Shown: positions 29,878 through 42,739, counted from the first letter of the stretch. The stretch is 64,000 nt of DNA from Chelatococcus sp. HY11 (GCF_018398335.1 NZ_JAHBRX010000001.1:1054001-1118000); one strand, 5' to 3'. Numbers and translations are program-made. Notes: generated from the sequence alone by a model not told the origin.

Positions 29878-29898
29878 CTTAACCGATTTCGGGTTAAG
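29878..29898. promoter_or_regulatory. Palindrome CTTAACC-N7-GGTTAAG at the ftsB stop, upstream of pdhA
   Basis: A perfect 7-bp-arm inverted repeat overlaps the ftsB stop codon and lies about 130 bases upstream of pdhA. It lacks a following U-run on either strand, so an operator is as likely as a terminator. Confidence 0.3.
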
Positions 29899-30268
29899 GA
29901 GGAGACGACCCGCGCGTGACGGGTGAAGCGAAGGACTTCGCCCCTCCGTCTGTCTCAGCATTAAGTAGTATAACGACTTCGTTTTTATGCACAAATCCAA
30001 GTGTCTGGCGGACCTGGCCATCGAGCACGTCATAGTCGATCGTGTCGGCGCGCAGCATCGAAGCTCGCTTCTCCCATGAGGCCCGCTCGGCCTTTAGCGT
30101 TGTTAGTTCTTCCGTGAGCTGGAACATCTCACGCTTCAGCTCACGCTTGGCTTCGAGACCACGCGCGCCGTGGTGCGCATGGAAGACGAAATAGCCCACG
30201 ATCGCGCTCGATATTGCATAGAGCGCGAGGGGGATGAGGACAGCACGGCGACGTTTGCGAACTACCAT
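29894..30268 (-). CDS. ftsB: FtsB/DivIC-type septum formation initiator
   Basis: A small bitopic division protein. The 124 residues have a basic cytoplasmic start (MVVRKRRRAVLIP), one membrane helix (about 10-30), a coiled coil (KRELKREMFQLTEELTTLKAERASWEKR) and a short C-terminal region with DYDVLDGQVRQTLGF, typical of the family. FtsB links FtsL and FtsQ in the divisome. Location between eno and pdhA is the standard alphaproteobacterial and gammaproteobacterial neighbourhood (eno-ftsB). The C-terminal 25 residues are not conserved-looking. Confidence 0.88.
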   Translation of the reverse strand: MVVRKRRRAVLIPLALYAISSAIVGYFVFHAHHGARGLEAKRELKREMFQLTEELTTLKAERASWEKRASMLRADTIDYDVLDGQVRQTLGFVHKNEVVILLNAETDGGAKSFASPVTRGSSPP

Positions 30269-30334
30269 GCGAGCATCGTGCCCGGTCGTGGTTAAAAAGC
30301 TGTTAGGAGACCGGGCTGCGGCAGGCCCTACAAC

Positions 30335-30361
30335 AAAAAATGGCCGGGACTTGCCCGGCCA
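30335..30361 (-). terminator. Rho-independent terminator after eno
   Basis: On the minus strand an 8-bp perfect stem TGGCCGGG / CCCGGCCA with a 5-nt loop is followed by six T (complement of A 30335-30340). It lies about 95 bases beyond the eno stop. Its core resembles the repeat at 25496-25519. Confidence 0.8.
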
Positions 30362-30456
30362 TTGTCGTCATTGCGAAGCTGTTGCGGCGAGATCAGAGCA
30401 TTGTCAAGCGAAGGCGATATCAGTTCGCGGGAAGACGATGCGTCGCAACAAATGCT

Positions 30457-32408
<1,952 letters not shown>

Positions 32409-32457
32409 GCGCGAGGCAGGGTCTTCCTCCAAGCGTCGTGGCATGTCGACCTTCGGA

Positions 32458-32500
32458 ATGGATCCCCTTGCCGTCGCGCAGCGACGGCAAGGGGATCCAT
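32458..32500. repeat. 43-bp near-perfect palindrome between queF and thiE
   Basis: Two perfectly complementary 20-base arms (32458-32477 and 32481-32500) are separated by three bases (GCA). The arms begin ATGGATCC and end CCGTCGC. There is no T-run on either side. It could be a bidirectional terminator for the convergent queF and thiE, or a dispersed palindromic element. Confidence 0.75.
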
Positions 32501-32545
32501 GAACACGACGCAGCGGGAGGGCAACACCGGTCCGCAAGGCTTCCG

Positions 32546-33169
32546 CTACGGCGCGGTGCCGTTCCAGGCCTTGACGAGGTCGCTGACCAGCGCCGCCGGG
32601 TCGTCTGCCCGCATGGCGCCGCCCATGACGGCGATGCCGGCGATGCCGGCGCGGCGGCAGGCGCGAATCGCGGCGGCATCGATCCCGCCGATGGCGATCG
32701 CAGGGAGGGAGGTCGCGGCCACGATCCCGGCAAGCCCGCCCGGGCCGAGCGCCGGCCCGTAGCCCGGCTTACTCGTCGTCGGAAAGGCCGGGCCCGCGAC
32801 CACATAGTTCAATGCAGCGGACGATGCCGCGGCGGCTTCCGCCGCGCTGTGCACCGACTGGCCGATCAGCACCTCCGGGCCAAGCCGCGCGCGGACGGCC
32901 TCGGCATCGGCGGCCGCGCCGAGATGGAGCCCGACGCCGGCCGCTTCGGCCACCGCCACGGACCCGTGGACGGAAACGAATGCCCCGAACGGCTCGGCCT
33001 GATCCTTGATCGCGCGCAAAAGCGCTACCTGGGTATCCTCGGGTAAGTCCTTCTCGCGCAGGCTGAACCATCGGCAGCCGCCGGCGAAGGCCGCCGCCGC
33101 GATGTCGGGAAGCGGCCGCGAGGCCTGCGCGCGATCGCTCACCATCAGCAAGGGTGGCTGCGGCAGCAT
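32546..33169 (-). CDS. thiE: Thiamine phosphate synthase
   Basis: Joins the HMP-pyrophosphate and thiazole-phosphate halves of thiamine. The 207 residues have the TIM-barrel ThiE pattern: WFSLREKDLPEDTQ, VHGSVAVAEAAGVGLHLG, GQSVHSAAEA, VAGPAFPTTSKPGYGPALG and AIGGIDAAAIRACRRAGIAGIAVMG. The glycine-rich TSKPG loop binds pyrophosphate. Start ATG 33169 overlaps the thiG stop by one base (TGATG), so translation is coupled. Last gene of thiOSGE. Confidence 0.95.
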   Translation of the reverse strand: MLPQPPLLMVSDRAQASRPLPDIAAAAFAGGCRWFSLREKDLPEDTQVALLRAIKDQAEPFGAFVSVHGSVAVAEAAGVGLHLGAAADAEAVRARLGPEVLIGQSVHSAAEAAAASSAALNYVVAGPAFPTTSKPGYGPALGPGGLAGIVAATSLPAIAIGGIDAAAIRACRRAGIAGIAVMGGAMRADDPAALVSDLVKAWNGTAP

Positions 33170-33966
33170 CAGCTCTCCACGAGCCCGAGTTGCGGGCTTG
33201 AGGGTTCGGCAAAGCGACGACGGGGGATCCGGCCGGCGAGATGCGCCAGCCGTCCCGCCTCCACCGCCAAACGCATGGCGCGTGCCATCCTGATCGGGTC
33301 GTCCGCCCGGGAAACGGCGGTGTTGAGCAGAACGGCCGAACAGCCGAGCTCCATGGCGAAGGCAGCATCCGAGGCCGTGCCGATGCCGGCGTCGAGCACA
33401 ACCGGCACGGGGCTGCGGCCGCAGACGATTTCGATGAGATGCGGATTGGAAATGCCGAGCCCGGAGCCGATCGGTGAACCGAGCGGCATGACGGCGGCAG
33501 CACCCGCGTCCGCGAGCTTCCGGCAGGCTACAGGATCCTCTGTGCAATAGGGCAGCACGACGAAGCCCTTGGCCGTGAGATCGGCCGTCGCGACCAGAAG
33601 CTCCTCGACATCGGGATATTGCAGCTCGCGGTCGCCGATGATCTCCAACTTCACCCAATTGGTCTCAAGGGCCTCACGCCCGAGCTCCGCGGTCAGGATG
33701 GCATCGCGCGCCGTCTGGCAGCCGGCAGTATTGGGGAGGAATCCGACGTTGTCCCCCAACACGTCGATGAGGCTTTCCTCATAGCCGTCGAGGCTGATTC
33801 GCCGCACCGAGGCGGTGACGAATTGCGAGCCGCTCGCCGCGACGGCGTCGAGCATGACCTGCTGGTTGGGATAACCGGCCGTGCCGAGAAAGAGGCGCGA
33901 ATCGAAGCGCCGGCCGGCGATGATGAGCGGATCGCCCGCAGTCGCGATAGAAGACAAGCTGTTCAT
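33169..33966 (-). CDS. thiG: Thiazole synthase
   Basis: Forms the thiazole ring from deoxyxylulose phosphate, dehydroglycine and ThiS-thiocarboxylate. The 265 residues include [17 protein letters not shown], the Schiff-base Lys107 in [37 protein letters not shown] and [23 protein letters not shown]. Length is normal. Lies between thiS (3-base gap) and thiE. The dehydroglycine comes from ThiO, encoded at the head of the same operon. Confidence 0.97.
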   Translation of the reverse strand: MNSLSSIATAGDPLIIAGRRFDSRLFLGTAGYPNQQVMLDAVAASGSQFVTASVRRISLDGYEESLIDVLGDNVGFLPNTAGCQTARDAILTAELGREALETNWVKLEIIGDRELQYPDVEELLVATADLTAKGFVVLPYCTEDPVACRKLADAGAAAVMPLGSPIGSGLGISNPHLIEIVCGRSPVPVVLDAGIGTASDAAFAMELGCSAVLLNTAVSRADDPIRMARAMRLAVEAGRLAHLAGRIPRRRFAEPSSPQLGLVES

Positions 33967-33969
33967 CGA

Positions 33970-34176
33970 TCAACCTCCCTGCCGGGCGCGGACGATTTCC
34001 ACCCGATCGCCAGCGGTCAGACGCGTCTCGGGCCACTTCGCCCTGGGCAGGACGGCGCCATTAAGGGCCACCGCGATGCCGCGCGCCTCGACCGCGACGT
34101 GGCTTGCCACGAGTTCCGCGACAGTCGCCACCTCCAGGGCAGCCTCCTCGCCGTTCACGCGGATGAGTTCAGGCAT
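33970..34176 (-). CDS. thiS: Sulfur carrier protein ThiS
   Basis: A 68-residue ubiquitin-like protein that carries sulfur as a C-terminal thiocarboxylate to ThiG. It shows the short beta-grasp pattern (IRVNGEEAAL, VAVEARGIAVALNGAVLPR) and ends in the required Gly-Gly (RARQGG). The conserved VALNG motif is present. It sits between thiO (98-base gap) and thiG. Confidence 0.95.
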   Translation of the reverse strand: MPELIRVNGEEAALEVATVAELVASHVAVEARGIAVALNGAVLPRAKWPETRLTAGDRVEIVRARQGG

Positions 34177-34274
34177 CTTTTCAACTCCAGGCGGTCAACG
34201 ATTTGAAGTGCCGTAGTATTTCGTCGTTTCGCCGCGTGTCATAAATAGGCCCTTAGCCCGGAAAAAGGATCCGC

Positions 34275-35426
34275 TCATGCCGCCGCCGCGCGCATAAAGC
34301 GGCCGAAGCCGAATGGTTCGGCCATGGAGTCCATCTTGCCGCTCAGGATGAAATCACTGATCAACTTGGCCGTGATTGGTGTGAGCAGGATACCGTTGCG
34401 ATGGTGCCCTGTCGCATAGACGAGCCCCTCAACCGGCCCGGCGCCGAAGATCGGTGCGTCATCACGGCTCCCGGGGCGATGGCCGACCCAGGTCTCCAGC
34501 ACTGGCAGTTCCTCGATGCCGGGGAGCGCGCGCCATGCGGCGTGGAGCAGCGACAGGAGCCCGCCGGCGGTGATCGCCGTGTCAAAGCCCTTTTCCTCGA
34601 CGGTCGCGCCGACGATGAGGCGGCCATCCAGGCGCGGTACGAGATAGACGCCCGGAGCCCAGACAACATGTCTCAGAAGAGGCGCCGCCGGGTCCATCGC
34701 GAGCGCCAGCATCTGCCCTTTCACAGGACGCACCGCCGGTCGCGCCTCGGCCGGGAGGCCAGGAATGCCACGTGACCAGGGGCCCGCTGCCAGCACCACC
34801 CTGCCCGCTTCCCGCAGGCCGGCTGCGGTGATGACGCCGGCAACGCGGCCGTCCTTGAGGGACAGGCCTTCGATCGGCGTGTTCTCGACGAGCGTGACGC
34901 CCGCGCGCAGGGCCGCCACGCGTAACGCTTGCGCGAGCTTGCGATTGTCGACCTGATGGTCCTCGGGCGAGGACACCCCTCCGGCGACGCCAGGGGCAAG
35001 CGCCGGCTCCAGCCGCCGGAGATCGCGGCCACTCAGCCACGAAACAGGCAGGCCAAGCCGCCCCTGCAACTCCGCGTGATTGCGCAGCTTGGCCGCATCG
35101 TCGGCCGTCAGGGCCACCATGAGGGTGCCCTCCGTCCTCAGCTCGACGGGCAGGCCGCTCGCGGCTTCGAGCTCCGCGGCGAAAGCGGGCCAGAGCGCCT
35201 GGCTTGCCCGGTTGAGGGTCAGCAGCCGCTCTTCGGAGGGCTCGATCTCGGCGCATGCGGCCAGCATGCCGGCGGCCGCGTGGCTCGCCCCCTGGCCGGC
35301 CTCTCCCTTGTCGAAGACAGTGACGGGAAGGCCGCGCTGCGCGAGCCGCCAGGCGATCGACAAGCCGATCACGCCGGCACCGATGATGGCAACCTCGTTC
35401 TGACGCGCGGAATTATCCTGAACCAT
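34275..35426 (-). CDS. thiO: Glycine oxidase ThiO
   Basis: An FAD-dependent amine oxidase that converts glycine to dehydroglycine for thiazole synthesis. The 383 residues show the Rossmann dinucleotide site VAIIGAGVIGLSIAWRLAQR, GEAGQGASHAAAGMLA and, near the C-terminus, GHRPGSRDDAPIFG and the ATGHHRNGILLTPITA FAD-clamp motif. ATG 35426 is six bases after the AGGGAG Shine-Dalgarno, which forms the 3' edge of the TPP riboswitch. The operon is thiOSGE; thiC is not next to it. Confidence 0.96.
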   Translation of the reverse strand: MVQDNSARQNEVAIIGAGVIGLSIAWRLAQRGLPVTVFDKGEAGQGASHAAAGMLAACAEIEPSEERLLTLNRASQALWPAFAAELEAASGLPVELRTEGTLMVALTADDAAKLRNHAELQGRLGLPVSWLSGRDLRRLEPALAPGVAGGVSSPEDHQVDNRKLAQALRVAALRAGVTLVENTPIEGLSLKDGRVAGVITAAGLREAGRVVLAAGPWSRGIPGLPAEARPAVRPVKGQMLALAMDPAAPLLRHVVWAPGVYLVPRLDGRLIVGATVEEKGFDTAITAGGLLSLLHAAWRALPGIEELPVLETWVGHRPGSRDDAPIFGAGPVEGLVYATGHHRNGILLTPITAKLISDFILSGKMDSMAEPFGFGRFMRAAAA

Positions 35427-35430
35427 TCGC

Positions 35431-35506
35431 GGCTCCCTACGCTGGCATGACCCAGACAGGTTCGATGGGTATGTTCTCAGCCCCGCGAAGCGAGGCACCC
35501 CAAGCC
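35431..35506 (-). promoter_or_regulatory. TPP riboswitch (THI element) controlling thiO
   Basis: On the minus strand the conserved blocks appear in order: GGGGTGCC, GGCTGAGA, ACCC, GAACCTG, CTGGGT, ATGCCAGCGTAGGGA. Terminal GGCT and AGCC close P1. The thiO Shine-Dalgarno AGGGAG (35438-35433) lies inside the 3' P1 flank, six bases before the ATG, so ligand binding should hide the ribosome site. Control is therefore probably translational. Confidence 0.96.
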
Positions 35507-35560
35507 ATGTCTTCCTAAAATGAGGTGTTCAGGCGTGAACCGCAAGCCTCATGTCGCCCG

Positions 35561-35965
35561 TCAGAACGTCATGCAGGCGGAATTGATGATGCCGGCTGAC
35601 AGCGAGGCCGCGCCAAGGAGACATGCGGCCGCGATCTCGCCCTTTGCAATGCGCTCCGTCAAATTCGGCACCAGGATGCGCACGAGCCAGTAGACGATGA
35701 TCTGCACGACCAGCGCGATGATGCCCCAGAGCACCAGCGCGAGCACAGTCGTCGTGTTGACGATGGCGCTCGACAGCGGCAGGGCGAAACCGACGAGGCT
35801 GAGGCCGAGGGACAGCGCCGCAGAGACGACATTGCGGCGAATGAGCTCGAACTCGTTATGGGTCGTTGCGAAGGTGTAGACCGCGAGATAGAGGGCAACG
35901 AGAAGGATCGAAATGACAAAATCGACGAGAAAGTCGATGAAATTGACCAGAAGGATACCGTCCAT
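35561..35965 (-). CDS. DUF350 inner-membrane protein
   Basis: A 134-residue protein with four membrane helices (FIDFLVDFVISILLVALYLA, VVSAALSLGLSLVGFALPLS, VLALVLWGIIALVVQIIVYW, AACLLGAASLSAGIINSACM), matching the DUF350/UPF0719 family. Two such repeats are usually present in the family. The role is unknown; family members occur with stress and envelope genes. Start 35965 (MDGILLVNF) fits the family, and an upstream in-frame start adds 18 polar residues. It precedes the TPP-controlled operon on the same strand by 55 bases, so it is an independent gene. Confidence 0.85.
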   Translation of the reverse strand: MDGILLVNFIDFLVDFVISILLVALYLAVYTFATTHNEFELIRRNVVSAALSLGLSLVGFALPLSSAIVNTTTVLALVLWGIIALVVQIIVYWLVRILVPNLTERIAKGEIAAACLLGAASLSAGIINSACMTF

Positions 35966-36062
35966 CGTTGCCCCCGCGTTTGCGCCATTTTGGTCCGCGC
36001 CATGCCCGGTTAGCGCCAAGACTGGTTAGCGCCATGCCTCTCTTGCGCTAGCCTGGCCGGCG

Positions 36063-36952
36063 CTATGCTTTTCCGCCACCGCGCGTCGCGGTTTCGAAGG
36101 CGATCGCGACGCCGTGAGCGTCCTGCGCGGCGATCGTCAGACGCGGCCCGACCCTGCGCGCCGCGATACCAGCCCTGGCAAGCCGCTCGGCCACGGCGTC
36201 GAGATCGTCGACCTCGATCGCAAAGGCAACGAAGACTTCCTCCTTGATCACGCCGGCCGCGCCGTAGAGGCTGCGAAATGCGTCGGTGGAGAGGATGTCG
36301 AGCCGGCCCCGGGGCAATTCCGCGGAAACGCCCAGCGATGTGGCGCGCAGATCGCGCTGCCCCGTGAAGGCTGACAGAAAGATGTGATGGTCGGTCGGGT
36401 TTTCCGCGGTCATGACGGCAGCCGAGACACCCCGTGCCCCGTTGGCGTGGCTTTGGAATGCCGGATTCCAGAAATTCTCCGGGAAATGCTGCTGGCAGAC
36501 GAAAAACCCACATCGTGGGGCGCGGTCGTCCCGGGCGAAGGCCAGCGTGAAGGCGACCGTCGTCTCGCCGCCATCCGGGCGGCGCGCATGCCGCTCGAAA
36601 AAGAAGGTCTCGAAATCGCCGATGCCGGCGGCAGCGAAATCGAGCGCATCGCTCGGCGCGTCGCGGCTCTCGAGCACGAGCATGGCGAGCCTCTCGCCGC
36701 GCGCGAGGCTGTCACGGACGAAGGCGCCGAAGCTGAATGTCCGTTCGCCATGGGGGGCGATGGCAGCCCCTTCGCCCACCGTGATGAGCTCGATGAACGA
36801 GCCATCGAACTGTACGATACGGTTCTCGGTGCCCCACGGATGCCGGTTGCGCGCTCCGACCGTAAAGCCGAGCGTCTCGTAAAAAGCGCCAGCCGCGTCG
36901 AGATCGCGGACGGCGACGACGAGATGGTCCAGTCCGCGGGGATGGCCGACCA

Positions 36953-36953
<1 letters not shown>
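36063..36953 (-). CDS. VOC (glyoxalase-like) family protein
   Basis: A 296-residue protein with paired beta-alpha-beta-beta-beta modules of the vicinal oxygen chelate superfamily. It begins GLDHLVVAVRDLDAAGAFYETLGF (metal-binding His likely in DHLV) and has RNRHPWGTENRIVQFDGSFIELI. A second module includes NPTDHHIFLSAF and FVAFAIEVDDLDAVAERLARAG. This is the Glyoxalase-like type whose substrates are largely unknown. The ATG overlaps the pyrG stop by one base (TGATG), implying coupling to pyrG, although no metabolic link is obvious. Confidence 0.82.
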
Positions 36954-38593
<1,640 letters not shown>

Positions 38594-38766
38594 TTACTCT
38601 ATCGCGATCGATTCGGGGAGTGGTCATAGGACCAATCCAGGCGAAAATATGTACGATACTCACAAACCAGCGCTGATCCTGCGCATCTAGCGCATATCAA
38701 GGGCCCTTTTGGCGCCTCCGGTCGCGAAAAATCGGAAAAGGCGTCGTGGCGCGGTCGGCCTCCGGC

Positions 38767-39204
38767 TCACTGCGAGCCGGGCACCTGAGGCGTCGTCGGC
38801 GCGGGCGGCGCCGCCGGCTGGGGGGCCGGAGCCGGCGCGGAAGGCGCTGCCGGCTGGTCGCCCTGCATCTGGCGAAGCTGATCGAGCACGCCACCGCCTG
38901 CACCCGGGGCGCCTGGCGCACCCGGAACAGCCGTGGGCGCTCCACCCGGAACGGAATCGAAGATCGAACGCTGGCCGCGCTGCATGCTCGCCATCACTGA
39001 CAGGCCAAGGCTCGTCAGGAAGAAGATGGTCGCGAGAATGGCGGTCGTGCGGGTCAGGGCGTTGGTCTGCCCGCGCCCTGTCATGAAGCCTGAAACACCA
39101 CCGCCGCCCATGCCAAGGCCGCCCCCTTCGGAGCGCTGCAGAAGCACCACACCGACGAGCGCGATGACAACAAAGAGGTGGATGACGATGATAACGGTTT
39201 GCAT
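38767..39204 (-). CDS. secG: Preprotein translocase subunit SecG
   Basis: A small membrane subunit of the Sec translocon. The 145 residues have two helices (TVIIVIHLFVVIALVGVVLL, TAILATIFFLTSLGLSVMAS) joined by the Gly-rich loop GGGLGMGGGGVSGFMTGRG, which is the family signature. The C-terminus is an unusually long low-complexity Pro/Ala/Gly tail (about residues 88-145) common in alphaproteobacterial SecG. It lies between tpiA and pyrG on the same strand. Confidence 0.94.
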   Translation of the reverse strand: MQTVIIVIHLFVVIALVGVVLLQRSEGGGLGMGGGGVSGFMTGRGQTNALTRTTAILATIFFLTSLGLSVMASMQRGQRSIFDSVPGGAPTAVPGAPGAPGAGGGVLDQLRQMQGDQPAAPSAPAPAPQPAAPPAPTTPQVPGSQ

Positions 39205-39384
39205 GTCAACATCCAACGCCCGGCGCGGGCATGACCGGCCAGGCTCGATTCATTTGTGCCGCTCTAACACAGTCCCCGTCCGCGAGGAAAGACCATTGCG
39301 AGGGAGAATTGCCCGCGCCCCATGCAGATCTTCCCTGCCCAGACGGCAGATCGTGATGGGTTGGCAAGAGATCAAGTGCTGTTC

Positions 39385-40146
39385 TCAGACGCCGCAGGCT
39401 CTTGCGATCGCCAGAAAATCATCCGCCACGAGGCTTGCCCCGCCCACCAGCGCGCCATTCACATGCGCGACCGCCATGAGTTCGGCGGCATTGGCGGGCT
39501 TGACCGAACCACCATAGAGAAGCCGGATGGAGCCTCCGGCCTCGCCATAGCGCTCGATGAGCTGCCGGCGAATGGCGCCATGCATCTCGGCAACGTCGGC
39601 CACCGTCGGGGTCAGGCCCGTGCCGATCGCCCAGACCGGCTCATAGGCGACGACGACATCGCCGGGCAGTGCGTCCGGCAGCGAGCCGGCGATCTGCCGC
39701 ACGACGACCGCCAACGCGCGACCGCCGTCGCGCTCCTCACGCGTCTCACCGACGCAGACGATGGGCAGAAGCCCTGCACGCCAAGCGGCTTCCGCCTTCG
39801 CGCGGACGTCGGCGTCGCTCTCGCCATGAAGCGTGCGGCGCTCGGAATGGCCGACGATGACAGCCGACCCACCCGCATCGGCGATCATTTCAGCCGCGAT
39901 ATCGCCCGTGAAGGAACCCGACGGTTCCGCACGGCAATCCTGCCCGCCGATGGCGATGGTCGATCCATCGGCTTTGGCCGCGAAAGCGCCAATGAGAGTG
40001 GCCGGCGGGCAGACCATCAGGTCGACCCGGGCCGCGAGTTCGGCGTCATGGCCTTCGATCACCGTTTCCAGCACACCCGTGGAGGCCCTGAGGCCGTTCA
40101 TTTTCCAGTTTCCAGCCACGAGATGACGCAGATGACCATGAGCCAT
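39385..40146 (-). CDS. tpiA: Triose-phosphate isomerase
   Basis: A TIM-barrel enzyme that interconverts dihydroxyacetone phosphate and glyceraldehyde 3-phosphate. The 253 residues include AGNWKMNG (catalytic Lys), GHSERR with the catalytic His, the signature [11 protein letters not shown] with the catalytic Glu, and [10 protein letters not shown] for phosphate binding. A Shine-Dalgarno AAGGGAAA precedes the ATG. It is divergent from ppiD; the 353-base gap between them shows no gene, only the two promoter regions. Confidence 0.98.
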   Translation of the reverse strand: MAHGHLRHLVAGNWKMNGLRASTGVLETVIEGHDAELAARVDLMVCPPATLIGAFAAKADGSTIAIGGQDCRAEPSGSFTGDIAAEMIADAGGSAVIVGHSERRTLHGESDADVRAKAEAAWRAGLLPIVCVGETREERDGGRALAVVVRQIAGSLPDALPGDVVVAYEPVWAIGTGLTPTVADVAEMHGAIRRQLIERYGEAGGSIRLLYGGSVKPANAAELMAVAHVNGALVGGASLVADDFLAIARACGV

Positions 40147-40499
40147 GAAGCATTTCCCTTGTCGTCGGTGTTGCGATCGAATCGATCCTTAACGCGTGCG
40201 GGCGGTATCGCCTAGTCCGGTTCATCGGGGGTTCGTTCATAAGGGCGTTCCGACTGGCCCGCGTCCTGATTAGCTCATGTCCCGGCAGGTCGATGACGCC
40301 GAACTTCGGTCGCGCTTTTCGTGCTGCCGATTTTCACGCAGACCTGACGTTGCCAACTGCCTTTGTCCATTGCGGCTCAGGAGCGTGCTCTCTATGATCC
40401 GCCACCTTGCTCGTTCGGGCTCTGCCTGGCCGGGTCGAGTTCGGCTGTGCCCAGTCGCCACAAACGCCTCACGCTGATTAAGACCGGACCCCGCTTCTC

Positions 40500-42413
40500 A
40501 TGTTGAACAGTTTTCGCAACGCCGGAAAATCGATCATAGGCCGCCTCATCATCGCGGTCTTGTTCGGCCTCCTCATTCTGTCCTTCGGTCTTTGGGGCGT
40601 CGGCGACATCTTCCAGGGCTACGCGGCCAATACCGCGGCGAATGTGGGCAAGACGGAAATCACTGTCCAGACGCTGCGCAACACCTATCAGAACGATCTG
40701 CAGCGCCTGCAGCAGCAGCTGCGCCAGCCGATCAGCAACGAGATGGCGCGGCGGATCGGGCTGGAGCAGCAGGTTCTGAACAAGCTGATCAACGAAGCGG
40801 CGCTGGATGTGCGGGCCACCCAGCTCGGGCTTTCCATTTCGGATGCGGATCTCGCGCGCGCCGTCATGGACGACCCGGTCTTCCGCAATGCCGCAGGTCA
40901 GTTCGATCGCCGCCGCTTCGATGAGCTGCTGCGTTACAACGGGCTGACCGAGGCGTCCTATCTCCGAGACCAACGGGCGGTCATCATTCGCCGGCAGTTG
41001 CTGGAGGGGGTGATGGGCGCGCTCGAGACGCCGATCGCCCTGCAGGAAGCCGTGTATCGCTACGGCGCCGAGCGTCGTGCCGCGTCTTATGTCGTATTGC
41101 CGGCAACGAGCGTAGGCACGATCGCCGACCCGGACGAGGCCGCCCTGCAGACATGGTTCGACGCGCGCAAGGCGGCGTTCCGGGCTCCCGAATATCGCAA
41201 TGTCGTCACGCTCATCCTGACCCCCGAGGCGCTCGCCAAACCCGACGCGGTGTCGGAGGCGGATGTCAGCCGTGTCTATGAAGCGGACAAGGCAACCCGT
41301 TTCGGAACGCCGGAGCGCCGCACCGTCGAGCGTATCACCTTCCCCAATCTGGCCGATGCCCAGGCCGCCGCGGCAAAGCTTGCGGCTGGCGCCACCTTCG
41401 AGGCTATCGCCGCAGAACGCGGGCTTGCCGAAAAGGATATGGCCTTCGGGACATTTGCGAAGACCGAATTGATCGACACCGCCGTCGCTGACGCCGTGTT
41501 CGCGCTCGCGCAGGGTGCAGCCAGCGGCGCGGTCGAGGGCCGCTTCGGCCCGGTGATCGTGCGCGTCACCGCCATCGAGCCCGCTTCGGTGAAGCCGCTT
41601 GAGGCGGTTTCGGCGGAGATTCGTCAGGGGCTCGCCCTCTCGGCCGCGCAGAACCGGATGAACGACATTCACGACCGCATCGAGGACCAGCGTCTGGCAG
41701 CCAGGCCTCTCACGGATATCGCGACGGAGTTTGGCCTCACCGCACAGACGATCGCCGCGGTGGATCAGTCCGGAAACGACAAGAACGGCCAGCCCGTTCC
41801 GGGCGTCGCCGGGAATACGGCACTCCTCACCGCGATCTTCGCCTCGGACGTCGGTGCCGACAACGAGGCGATCCGTCTGAGCAATGGCGGATATGAGTGG
41901 TTCGACGTGCGCGGCGTCGATCCGGCCCACGAGCGCCCACTCGCGGAGGTGCGTGAGCAGGTGCTGACACGTTGGCGTGAGGACGCCATTGCCCAGGCGC
42001 TGTCTGAAAAGGCGCGCGCGCTGGTCGAGCGCCTCAACAAGGGCGAGGCCATCCAGGCGATCGCGACCGAACTGTCCCTGCCGGTCCAGACCGCGACCGG
42101 GCTCGCCCGCGGCACGGCAAGCGGTAACCTGCCCGTGCCCGCCGTGACGCAAATCTTCGCAGTGCCGGCCGGAAAGGCCGGATCCGTAGCAGCCGGGACC
42201 AACGGGGACACACGCATTGTCTTTGTCGTGACCGAGGCGACCGTGCCGCCTTACATCACATCGACCGGCGACGCGATCCGCATTCGCGATCAGATGCGGA
42301 CCGCTGTCGGGGAAGATCTGATCAGCGAATACACCTCCAAGCTGCGCAGCGAGCTCGGCGTCACCATCAACCAGCAGGCGATCAACAACGCCTTCGGCAA
42401 TAGCGATCTCTGA
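40500..42413 (+). CDS. ppiD: Membrane-anchored SurA/PpiD-type peptidyl-prolyl isomerase
   Basis: A periplasmic folding factor anchored by one N-terminal helix (about 14-33: GRLIIAVLFGLLILSFGLWG). The 637 residues continue with a SurA_N-like chaperone domain (about 60-170), a parvulin-like PPIase region near 250-370 (TVERITFPNLADAQAAAAKL, FGTFAKTELI) and a C-terminal chaperone region. The PPIase part looks degenerate, as in other PpiD proteins, so chaperone action is more likely than isomerase action. It works at the Sec translocon exit. Placement between tpiA and trpE matches other Hyphomicrobiales. Confidence 0.9.
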   Translation: MLNSFRNAGKSIIGRLIIAVLFGLLILSFGLWGVGDIFQGYAANTAANVGKTEITVQTLRNTYQNDLQRLQQQLRQPISNEMARRIGLEQQVLNKLINEAALDVRATQLGLSISDADLARAVMDDPVFRNAAGQFDRRRFDELLRYNGLTEASYLRDQRAVIIRRQLLEGVMGALETPIALQEAVYRYGAERRAASYVVLPATSVGTIADPDEAALQTWFDARKAAFRAPEYRNVVTLILTPEALAKPDAVSEADVSRVYEADKATRFGTPERRTVERITFPNLADAQAAAAKLAAGATFEAIAAERGLAEKDMAFGTFAKTELIDTAVADAVFALAQGAASGAVEGRFGPVIVRVTAIEPASVKPLEAVSAEIRQGLALSAAQNRMNDIHDRIEDQRLAARPLTDIATEFGLTAQTIAAVDQSGNDKNGQPVPGVAGNTALLTAIFASDVGADNEAIRLSNGGYEWFDVRGVDPAHERPLAEVREQVLTRWREDAIAQALSEKARALVERLNKGEAIQAIATELSLPVQTATGLARGTASGNLPVPAVTQIFAVPAGKAGSVAAGTNGDTRIVFVVTEATVPPYITSTGDAIRIRDQMRTAVGEDLISEYTSKLRSELGVTINQQAINNAFGNSDL

Positions 42414-42739
42414 TCGCGAGCCGGCACCCGGACCGCACGAGCGGAGGCCGATCTCGTCAAGCCTCTGGCGTTGCGGCGGCGGGTCAGGTATAGCCCGCGA
42501 ACCATGAGAGCGTGAGTGGTCCTCCTGCCGGGCAATGCACTTGGCGTGGGATCGTCGCTCTCAGGTATGCCCGCTTCCAAGGAGACGGGCGCGACGACCC
42601 TCTGGGCAGGTCTGTCCGGAGGCACGGTGATCTGGACGTATCACGCGACTTCACCCCTCGCGCTGGTCACGCTCCCTAATTGAAAAGGTGAGGTTTCCCG
42701 CCCGGTTCCAAACGGTCGGTTCGGACCTCAGTACAAGCC
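42414..42739. other. ppiD-trpE intergenic region
   Basis: This 326-base stretch should hold the trp promoter. I looked for a Trp-rich leader peptide and attenuator as known for rhizobial trpE and found none: the short ORF at 42536 has one Trp only. A small GCCCG/CGGGC hairpin occurs near 42570-42590. No other feature is supported. Confidence 0.5.

Noticed and set aside
40392-42152. A 586-codon open frame on the minus strand opposite ppiD
   Set aside because: It is an antisense shadow of a GC-rich gene: composition is Arg/Gly/Asp/His-rich without domains, and ppiD on the other strand has clear membrane and chaperone features.
42414-42739. A trpE leader peptide and attenuator
   Set aside because: No short ORF with tandem Trp codons and no terminator/antiterminator pair is visible; the ORF at 42536 has a single Trp.
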